A stretch of DNA of 12,221 nt, taken from assembly GCA_030145595.1 (NCBI GenBank), contig JAQYVG010000085.1, forward strand, positions 1-12,221, given 5' to 3'. The notes beneath the pieces are model-generated. The model saw only the letters and a program-made list of their open reading frames with translations, was not told where the DNA came from and ran no database searches. The translations under genes and the position numbers were made by a program. The DNA comes from Desulfobacterales bacterium. GTDB lineage: Bacteria; Desulfobacterota; Desulfobacteria; Desulfobacterales; UBA11574. Below, one piece after another: positions 6,777 to 12,221 of this stretch (positions are counted from its first letter, which is position 1; each line of letters opens with the position of its first letter).

Positions 6777-7746
6777 TACCATTGAATTTAAACTCGCCTT
6801 TACCTAAAATGTCGTGCAGATGCAAAATTCCCAGAACCCTTCTATCAGAATCTGTTATGGGCAGTACGGTGATCTGGTATTTCTCCATCATATTCAGGGC
6901 ATCGAAGGCAGGAGAACTCGGGCTGACCGTTCGTGGGTTTTTACTCATGACGTCTTCAATACTTTTCCCCGCAACCGATTCATTATTAACAAGAAAACGC
7001 CTTAAGTCACCATCGGTGATAATACCCACAAGGATATCATCAGAGCTGACAACAAAGGCGGCCCCTAATTCCAAGCGATTGATTTCCCGGATAGCACCTT
7101 CCAGGGAAGTCCCTTCAACAACCCGGGGTATGGATGTGCCGGTTAACATGATGTCTTTAACTTTGCTGGAAAGGCGCTGGCCGAGTGTACCGCCGGGATG
7201 TATCTTTTTAAAATCGCTGGTCTTAAAATGCTTCTTGTTTTGGAGAACCACTGCAAGAGCATCTCCCATGGCAAGGAGGGCGGTGGAACTGGCTGTGGGA
7301 GCCAGACCTAAAGGACATGCTTCCCGCTCGACACCGACATCAAGGACGATATCGCTGTTTTGGGCCAGGGTGGAATTTTTATCGCCTGTGAAAGCGACAA
7401 TTTTACACCCGATTTTACGGACACTGGGGATAAGACTGCTGAGTTCATCGGTTTCACCGCTATTGGAAAGGGCCAGAAAAACATCCTCCTGGCCGACCAC
7501 GCCAAGATCTCCATGCATGGCCTCGGCTGGATGCAAAAACATAGATCTTGTGCCGGTGCTGTTCAAAGTGGCGACGATTTTGCGGCCAACGATACCCGAT
7601 TTGCCGATACCGCTGACGATTATACGGCCATTAGAATTATAAATAAGTTCAACCATTTTGGTAAAATTGTCATCAATGCGGTCAGCCATTTTCAAAATGC
7701 CTTCAGCTTCTATCTTGAGAACCTCAATTGCTTGTTTAATGGGCAT
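6772..7746 (-). CDS. kdsD: D-arabinose 5-phosphate isomerase (KpsF/GutQ family)
   Basis: The 324-residue protein interconverts ribulose 5-phosphate and arabinose 5-phosphate, the first step of Kdo synthesis in the cytoplasm. Residues about 35-170 form the SIS domain (VSGIGKSGIVGRK, ALSNSGETDEL, REACPLGLAPT). Lys49, Glu101, Glu142 and His183 (KIHPGGTLG) line up at a constant offset of 10 with the E. coli KdsD catalytic residues Lys59, Glu111, Glu152 and His193. Two CBS domains follow (about 198-255 and 264-320), with GIITDGDLRR typical of the family. Length matches E. coli (328). An AAGGA ribosome-binding site lies about 9 nt before the ATG on the minus strand. A repeat copy flanks each side, and the stop codon comes from copy 1. 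waaA nearby acts later in the same pathway. Confidence 0.95.
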   Translation of the reverse strand: MPIKQAIEVLKIEAEGILKMADRIDDNFTKMVELIYNSNGRIIVSGIGKSGIVGRKIVATLNSTGTRSMFLHPAEAMHGDLGVVGQEDVFLALSNSGETDELSSLIPSVRKIGCKIVAFTGDKNSTLAQNSDIVLDVGVEREACPLGLAPTASSTALLAMGDALAVVLQNKKHFKTSDFKKIHPGGTLGQRLSSKVKDIMLTGTSIPRVVEGTSLEGAIREINRLELGAAFVVSSDDILVGIITDGDLRRFLVNNESVAGKSIEDVMSKNPRTVSPSSPAFDALNMMEKYQITVLPITDSDRRVLGILHLHDILGKGEFKFNGT

Positions 7747-7803
7747 GTATTTTTGTTCCTTAGTTGTAATTTTTTTGCTTTTTGTGGCAAACCTTTTCCT
7801 ATT

Positions 7804-7907
7804 TTGCCACTAAGGCACCAAGGCACGAAGAAAAAATAACAAATATATCCTTTGTGTCTTGGTGTCTTTGTGGCAAATATTTTTGGTTCCGGCTTGTCCA
7901 GGTTAGG
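7804..7907. repeat. Palindromic ~105-bp repeat, copy 2 (upstream of kdsD)
   Basis: Copy 2 has the same orientation, length and tail as 6672-6776. Its arms pair over about 28 positions with four mismatches. An extra partial arm lies just outside it: GTGGCAAA at 7784-7791 pairs perfectly with TTTGCCAC at 7803-7810. The element begins 57 bp upstream of the kdsD ATG, nearly the same distance that copy 1 keeps from the pfkA ATG. Confidence 0.9.
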
Positions 7908-8004
7908 AATTCATCATATGTTAGCGATAAATTGTCAATTTAGCAATTAAAAATCAAATACTCTTTATACATAGAATTTTCCGTTAAGGCACTAAAAATT
8001 ATTG

Positions 8005-8033
8005 TTGACAAGATAAAGGCGCATGGTTATATT
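8005..8033 (+). promoter_or_regulatory. Strong sigma70-type promoter
   Basis: A perfect TTGACA -35 box (8005-8010) is followed after exactly 17 bp by TATATT (8028-8033). This is the best promoter match in the window. Transcription would start near 8040 and run into the hairpin at 8064-8088 and then the small cysteine-rich protein gene. Confidence 0.75.
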
Positions 8034-8063
8034 CCCTAAAAAATTTTGCAACCTGTCATGCTG

Positions 8064-8096
8064 GGCCGGGAGCAGATGTCTCCGGGCCTTTTTTTT
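8064..8096 (+). terminator. Hairpin plus eight T: early terminator, attenuator or sRNA end
   Basis: GGCCGGGAG (8064-8072) pairs with CTCCGGGCC (8080-8088) except for one internal G-G mismatch, with a 7-nt loop, and is followed by eight T (8089-8096). It has the form of an intrinsic terminator. It lies about 25 nt after the inferred transcription start and 36 nt before the next coding start, so RNA from the 8005 promoter would either end here as a ~55-nt transcript or read through into the gene. Confidence 0.6.
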
Positions 8097-8131
8097 AGCG
8101 CGTCAATAATGAAAGAAAGGGGGTGGTTCCG

Positions 8132-8410
8132 ATGGAGTGTACAACGATCAGAAAAGGTTTTGATTGCCCTTTTATGACTGCAAAGGGGTGTTCTTATAAC
8201 GGCGGGATTTGCCATGAAATCGTAGAGAAATGTAATGGCTGCAATCGCGGTTCAGAATTTTCTGCCGGATGGTACTGTACGGCTTGTCCTGATCCTGCAT
8301 TGAAGTGGAAAAACGGAGATTGCAACATTGCTTCTCATGTTACCAAAACTTCTACCGGCAGCAAAGTAAAAATTAATCCGCTCAAAGCTTCCAAAAGAGG
8401 CAACCGGTAA
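8132..8410 (+). CDS. Small cysteine-rich protein, PxxKW type
   Basis: The 92-residue soluble protein has nine cysteines (3, 12, 20, 27, 34, 37, 49, 52, 64), including two CxxC pairs (34/37 and 49/52), and the sequence CTACPDPALKW, whose P55-A-L-K-W59 fits the PxxKW family of cysteine-rich proteins that I associate with sulfate-reducing Desulfobacterota. The spacing suggests metal binding (zinc or iron-sulfur), but no function is established. The Lys-rich tail after residue 72 has no cysteine. The ATG at 8132 is preferred over the in-frame GTG at 8123 because AAAGGGGG lies about 8 nt before it. It is a single-gene unit with its own promoter, leader hairpin and terminator, which suggests high or regulated expression. 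Confidence 0.85.
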   Translation: MECTTIRKGFDCPFMTAKGCSYNGGICHEIVEKCNGCNRGSEFSAGWYCTACPDPALKWKNGDCNIASHVTKTSTGSKVKINPLKASKRGNR

Positions 8411-8432
8411 CATAGTTTTTGATTTTAAGGTG

Positions 8433-8464
8433 AACCCCGCTCCACAATAGAGCGGGGTTTTTTT
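8433..8464 (+). terminator. Intrinsic terminator after the cysteine-rich protein gene
   Basis: A perfect 10-bp stem (8433-8442 with 8450-8459, core CCCCGCTC/GAGCGGGG), a 7-nt loop and a T run through 8464 form a textbook rho-independent terminator 22 bp after the stop codon. Confidence 0.95.
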
Positions 8465-8714
8465 ATCAATGGTCAATTCTCATTTTGCGATGCATCAGTT
8501 TTATCCCCATCCTAATTATTAAGAAAATCGCTATATTTTCAGGTCTTTCCCCTCAACGTTATTGTTTGTGTAAAACCGGATGCTTCACACTCGATTGCAT
8601 GTGCAACGATTAAAGCACTAACGTGCTTTTCCCTTTGACCGCCGTCGGACAAATTCAAGTCGATGCATCAAAATATGAAGTTATTTTTAAGCGCGCCCTG
8701 AGATGTAAGAATAG

Positions 8715-8743
8715 TTGTTATGATTAGATTTTTTTGGTATAGT
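8715..8743 (+). promoter_or_regulatory. Candidate promoter of the aminotransferase-CLC operon
   Basis: TTGTTA (8715-8720), 17 bp, TATAGT (8738-8743). Correct spacing and near-consensus boxes suggest transcription from about 8750, giving a leader near 80 nt. Confidence 0.5.
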
Positions 8744-8758
8744 AAAACGTCTTACTAT
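8739..8758. promoter_or_regulatory. Inverted repeat over the -10 box (possible operator)
   Basis: ATAGTAA (8739-8745) and TTACTAT (8752-8758) are perfect complements separated by 6 bp. They overlap the -10 box and the expected start site, where a repressor would block transcription. The alternative is a 5'-end hairpin in the RNA. No matching regulator gene is in the window. Confidence 0.4.
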
Positions 8759-8828
8759 TCTTGGCAAGGTTGTTTATTGAGATGTTAATAGTACCATATG
8801 CGACATTAGTGTACACGGAGGTAAATAC

Positions 8829-10148
8829 ATGAATCCTATTGCGCAGGACCTCAACCGGATCATCGCACAGGGGAATCCTCATCTATTGGAAATGCTTTCG
8901 GAAGTGGGTAAAAATCTCTTTTTTCCCAAAGGCATTTTAAGCCAGAGCGCAGAAGCCAAGGAAAAAGCTTATAAGCTAAATGCAACCATAGGAATTGCCA
9001 CAGAGCAGGGACGCACCATGCACTTTCCTTCTGTCATGGATGCCATTAACGGCATCCAGCCGGAAGCGTCTTTAACCTATGCACCATCTTTTGGCATCCC
9101 GGCTTTAAGAAAAGTATGGCAGGATAGTCTGGTTAAAAAGAATCCGTCGCTTGCAGATAAAAAATATAGCCTGCCGGTAGTTACATGCGGCATTACCCAC
9201 GCTATCAGCATGTTTGCAGGTATATGGGCTGATCCCGGAGATATCATCATTTCACCGGACATGATGTGGGGCAACTATAACATGATTTTAAGTGTCAGAA
9301 AGGGTGTAACCATCAGTCATTTCCCAATCTTTTCTAAAGACGGCGGATATAATCTTTCGGCTTTTGAAAAGAAGCTCACCCTTGAGGCGCAAAGACATGC
9401 TAAAGTTATTGTCCTGCTGAATTTCCCGCACAACCCTACCGGTTATACTGTCAGCGCAGAAGAAGGCGGTCGCATCGCCGAGATTCTTGTGGAGACTGCC
9501 AAGGCCGGAACCAACGTCATAGCGGTTACGGACGATTCCTACTTCGGCCTCTTTTATGAAGACAACGCCTTGAAAGAATCCCTTTTTGCGCAGTTATGTG
9601 ACCGGCACCCCAGGTTATTGGCCGTCAAACTGGACGGCGCCACCAAGGAGAATTTTGCCTGGGGATTAAGAATCGGTTTTATAACTTACGGAAGTAAAAT
9701 CGAAGGTGATCCTTTGCCGGTATACGATGCCCTGGAGAAAAAGACCGCCGGCAGTATCAGGGGTTCTATTTCCAATGCATCCCACCTGAGCCAGTCCATC
9801 GTATTGAAATCTATGCAGGGAGACAACTATGAGGCTGAAAAAGAAGAAAAATTCAAGATTCTGAAAAACAGAGCCCAGCGTGTCAAAGAAGTCCTTGCGG
9901 ATCCCAAATATAAAGATGCCTGGGACGTTTACCCATTTAACTCCGGTTATTTCATGTGCATTAGACTCAAATCCGTTGAAGCTGAAACCTTGCGACTCCA
10001 CCTGCTTGCAAAATACGGCGTGGGGCTTATCTCAATGGGCAAAACGGATCTTAGGGTCGCTTTTTCGTGCCTGGAAGAAAATGATATTCCCGAGTTGTTC
10101 AATATTATCCTGGAAGGTATTGAAGACCTGCAATCAATGAATAAATGA
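8829..10148 (+). CDS. PLP-dependent aminotransferase, class I/II fold
   Basis: The 439-residue cytoplasmic enzyme is fold-type I. Visible features are HNPTG (201-205), DDSYFG with Asp235 and Tyr238 in the cofactor-binding D-x-x-Y positions, DGATKENFAWGLRIGF with Lys273 as the expected Schiff-base lysine and Arg281, and Arg409 in LRVAFS as the likely carboxylate-binding arginine. The substrate cannot be named: aspartate, aromatic or other amino acids are all possible, and the divergence from textbook aspartate aminotransferases argues against a confident gene symbol. There is no signal peptide. The GGAGGT site 6 nt before the ATG is the best ribosome-binding site in the window. The TGA overlaps the ATG of the CLC gene (ATGA), so the two are likely translated together. 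Confidence 0.88.
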   Translation: MNPIAQDLNRIIAQGNPHLLEMLSEVGKNLFFPKGILSQSAEAKEKAYKLNATIGIATEQGRTMHFPSVMDAINGIQPEASLTYAPSFGIPALRKVWQDSLVKKNPSLADKKYSLPVVTCGITHAISMFAGIWADPGDIIISPDMMWGNYNMILSVRKGVTISHFPIFSKDGGYNLSAFEKKLTLEAQRHAKVIVLLNFPHNPTGYTVSAEEGGRIAEILVETAKAGTNVIAVTDDSYFGLFYEDNALKESLFAQLCDRHPRLLAVKLDGATKENFAWGLRIGFITYGSKIEGDPLPVYDALEKKTAGSIRGSISNASHLSQSIVLKSMQGDNYEAEKEEKFKILKNRAQRVKEVLADPKYKDAWDVYPFNSGYFMCIRLKSVEAETLRLHLLAKYGVGLISMGKTDLRVAFSCLEENDIPELFNIILEGIEDLQSMNK

Positions 10149-11968
10149 GTCTATTCCCGCGACTGAAAAGAAGCTTTAAAGCTTTTGCCGATGCAGAAAG
10201 GTCCGTCAGTTTCGCCCATGCCGGCAAATGGACCGTCAACTTTGTATTAGTCGGTATTATCGCCGGTTTGGGTTCTATCGTTTTCCATTACCTTTCCCAG
10301 GCCGGCTTGCATTATTTCATGGATCTTGTGGCCGGGTACAGGCCTCCTTCTCCCGCCGGTGAACATCATCTTTTTCCATCCACGGGAACACCGTTGAATC
10401 GCTACATTCTGCTTATTCTTCCGGCTTTGGGCGGCGTTTTGAGCGGGTGGCTGGTGTATACCTATGCCCCTGAAGCCGAAGGTCACGGCACGGATGCTGC
10501 CATCGATGCCTATCACAACAAAGGCGGCTTTATACGCAGTCGGGTTCCGATTGTTAAACTCATCGCCTCTGCCATTACCCTCACCACCGGTGGTTCGGGC
10601 GGGCGGGAAGGCCCCATCGCGCAAATCGGGGCAGGATTCGGATCATTTCTGGCGACCAAGCTGAAACTTTCTGACCGTGAGCGGCGCATCATGATGGCGG
10701 CGGGAATCGGTGCCGGCGTCGGCAGTATCTTCAGGGCTCCTTTGGCGGGTGCCCTCTTTGCTGCCGAGGTACTGTACCGGGATCCTGAATTTGAGTCCGA
10801 AGTGATTATTCCGGCCGGAATTTCATCGGTGGTGGCTTATTGCCTGTTTTGCCTGGTGTTCGGCTGGGGATCGCTGTTTGAAACGCCTTATTTTCATTTC
10901 CGCAATCCTCTGGAGTTGGGGCCGTATCTCGTACTGGCCCTGGTGTTGGTGGGAACCGGTATTTTGTACGTTAAATCGTTTTATGGAATTGTCCGCCTGT
11001 TCAGGTCCCTGAATATACCGAATTATCTAAAGCCGGGCTTAGGAGGACTGTGTACCGGCATCATCGGTTTCTTTTTGCCCCAGACACTGGCTTTTGGCTA
11101 CGGTTTTGCCCAGATGGCGCTCAACAATGATATTACCATACCGTTTTTGCTTTTTCTGGCCATTGGGAAAATCTTCACCACCTCGTTTTCCATCGGCTCC
11201 GGAGGCAGCGGAGGCGTGTTCGGACCTTCAATTGTCATCGGCGGGGCTATGGGTGGTGTCGTCGGAAAACTATTTCACCAGATCATACCGGGTGTCGTCG
11301 CCGAACCCGGGGCCTTTGTGGTCGTTGGTATGGCCGGCTTTTTCACGGCTGTTTCCAACACGCCGATTTCAACCATCATATTTGTCAGTGAAATGACCAA
11401 CTCCTATCATTTGCTGCTGCCGAGCCTGCTTGTCTGTTCAGTCGCTTACCTCGCGGGTAAAAAATGGACCATCTATGAAAAGCAGGTCAAAAGTAAGGTC
11501 GATTCTCCTGCTCATGCAGGAGATTTTTTTGTGGATATTTTGCAGGCTATCAGGATCCAGGACCTCATGCATCTGGTGAAAGACGTCAAGCTGATCCCCC
11601 AGAACATGCCCTTTCGGGAATTCAGGGATTTCTTTTGCGAGACCAAACAGCACTATTTCCCGGTAGTAGATCCAAATAACAGGCTGGTTGGTATCTTTTC
11701 CAGTACGGACATCAGGGGCGTGCTCTTTTCAAAGGGTATCGATAACCTTGTTGTAATGAGGGATGTTGCCACTTTTGATCTTATCATCACCACCCCGTCT
11801 GATGACCTGAACTCCGTATTTCAAAAGTTTACGATCAAAAACATCGACAGCCTGCCGGTCGTAAGGGATGATGATCATGGTGTCTTGATAGGAATGCTAA
11901 ACCGCAGGGAGGTTATTGCCTTTTACAACGAACAAGTCCAAAAAATGAAGAGTAAGTCCAACACTTAG
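10145..11968 (+). CDS. CLC-family chloride channel/transporter with two CBS domains
   Basis: The 607-residue integral inner-membrane protein has the CLC core (about 30-440) and a cytoplasmic CBS pair (about 471-530 and 535-595). The gating-glutamate motif is intact: GGREGPIAQIG with Glu155 (Glu148 in E. coli ClC-ec1). The third filter segment GSGGSGGVFGPSIVIGG (351-367) is also intact. The first filter segment, GSGIP in ClC-ec1, here reads GHGTD (113-117), lacking the usual serine and proline. APLAGALFAAEVLYRD has Val209 where ClC-ec1 has the internal proton glutamate Glu203. By eye this suggests that it may not be a classic 2Cl-/H+ exchanger; channel-like or other anion transport is possible. 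The CBS domains suggest control by adenine nucleotides. It starts on the ATGA overlap with the aminotransferase gene and has no clear ribosome-binding site of its own. Confidence 0.93.
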   Translation: MSLFPRLKRSFKAFADAERSVSFAHAGKWTVNFVLVGIIAGLGSIVFHYLSQAGLHYFMDLVAGYRPPSPAGEHHLFPSTGTPLNRYILLILPALGGVLSGWLVYTYAPEAEGHGTDAAIDAYHNKGGFIRSRVPIVKLIASAITLTTGGSGGREGPIAQIGAGFGSFLATKLKLSDRERRIMMAAGIGAGVGSIFRAPLAGALFAAEVLYRDPEFESEVIIPAGISSVVAYCLFCLVFGWGSLFETPYFHFRNPLELGPYLVLALVLVGTGILYVKSFYGIVRLFRSLNIPNYLKPGLGGLCTGIIGFFLPQTLAFGYGFAQMALNNDITIPFLLFLAIGKIFTTSFSIGSGGSGGVFGPSIVIGGAMGGVVGKLFHQIIPGVVAEPGAFVVVGMAGFFTAVSNTPISTIIFVSEMTNSYHLLLPSLLVCSVAYLAGKKWTIYEKQVKSKVDSPAHAGDFFVDILQAIRIQDLMHLVKDVKLIPQNMPFREFRDFFCETKQHYFPVVDPNNRLVGIFSSTDIRGVLFSKGIDNLVVMRDVATFDLIITTPSDDLNSVFQKFTIKNIDSLPVVRDDDHGVLIGMLNRREVIAFYNEQVQKMKSKSNT

Positions 11969-12000
11969 ATTCTGACAATCACCCTTTTTTTTCGATTACT

Positions 12001-12216
12001 TTAACGCATATGGATTACTCCAGACTTAAAATTTCGCTTAAGCTCATATTTCTGAACCAGTTCTTCGACGGCCAATTTCGGGCTGAAGTTCTTAGCTACA
12101 ATACCGAACTTGGTGAGGTAGGTCAGTGAATTGCGTAGGGCCATAATCGGGCCTTTCTGGGCTTCCACTTTCTGTTTGTCTGCATCTTTGAGTGGGGCAA
12201 AAAACGTGTTCAACAT
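12001..12216 (-). CDS. Unidentified reading frame at the right edge, possibly partial
   Basis: The minus-strand frame of 71 codons ends at TAA (12001-12003) and stays open to the window edge, so the ATG at 12214-12216 may be the start or an internal methionine. The product is basic and apparently helical (KDADKQKVEAQKGP, PKLAVEELVQKYELKRNFK), with no cysteines, signal peptide or membrane segment. I do not recognise the family. It converges on the CLC gene across 32 bp that contain a run of eight T but no strong hairpin. It may be the C-terminus of a longer protein. Confidence 0.45.
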   Translation of the reverse strand: MLNTFFAPLKDADKQKVEAQKGPIMALRNSLTYLTKFGIVAKNFSPKLAVEELVQKYELKRNFKSGVIHMR

Positions 12217-12221
12217 TTTTT

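Larger units (their letters stand above)
8465..8828. other. 364-bp gene-free region before the aminotransferase gene
   Basis: I see no credible coding frame here. It holds a small hairpin AAAGCAC-TAAC-GTGCTTT (8612-8629), two copies of CGATGCATCA (8488-8497 and 8661-8670, each containing the palindrome GATGCATC), the candidate promoter at 8715-8743, an inverted repeat overlapping it, and an optimal ribosome-binding site GGAGGT (8817-8822) 6 nt before the ATG at 8829. Confidence 0.7.

Noticed and set aside
6782..7642. 286-codon plus-strand open frame opposite kdsD
   Set aside because: It is antisense to a gene with all expected catalytic residues, and its translation is rich in Arg, Ser and Pro with no recognisable motif.
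3834..7746. A dedicated Kdo operon (waaA with kdsD)
   Set aside because: The two genes are on opposite strands with pfkA between them, so they cannot share a transcript; the proximity may be chance.
8612..8629. Small hairpin as a second terminator
   Set aside because: Only a 7-bp stem followed by four T, with no gene ending nearby; the real terminator lies at 8433-8464.

Overview
The window looks like chromosomal housekeeping DNA from a Gram-negative bacterium, most likely a member of the Desulfobacterota (former Deltaproteobacteria). Two Kdo/lipid A genes (waaA, kdsD) and an outer-membrane-type lipoprotein show a Gram-negative envelope. The small cysteine-rich protein of the PxxKW type and the long phosphofructokinase point to the sulfate-reducer lineage by recollection of those families. 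No rRNA, tRNA, CRISPR array, transposase or phage gene is visible.

Layout. 75-1259 (-) is tyrA, a fused chorismate mutase/prephenate dehydrogenase. It diverges from a 696-residue lipoprotein (1545-3635, +) with N-terminal TPR-like helices and a C-terminal periplasmic-binding fold (LpoA/YraM-like). A 217-bp array of 31 in-register heptanucleotides (3613-3829) starts inside the end of that gene and stops 4 bp before waaA (3834-5141, +). waaA converges on a long 6-phosphofructokinase gene (5289-6608, -), and the junction is built from three copies of one motif that fold as alternative hairpins. kdsD (6772-7746, -) follows, with a ~105-bp palindromic repeat on each side. Next come a strong sigma70-type promoter, a leader hairpin and a small cysteine-rich protein gene (8132-8410, +) with a clear terminator. 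After a 364-bp gene-free stretch, a class I/II aminotransferase (8829-10148, +) overlaps by 4 bp a CLC chloride channel/transporter with two CBS domains (10145-11968, +). An unidentified reading frame (12001-12216, -) reaches the right edge.

How the genes work together. KdsD makes arabinose 5-phosphate, the first committed precursor of Kdo, and WaaA attaches Kdo to lipid A, so two steps of one envelope pathway lie close by but on opposite strands. TyrA, the phosphofructokinase and the aminotransferase are central or amino-acid metabolism. The aminotransferase and CLC protein appear translationally coupled, a pairing whose purpose the sequence does not explain.

I found no convincing new multi-gene system. 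The most unusual content is the repetitive DNA: the heptamer array, the convergent-junction inverted repeats and the kdsD-flanking repeats all supply stop codons or lie next to start sites of housekeeping genes.
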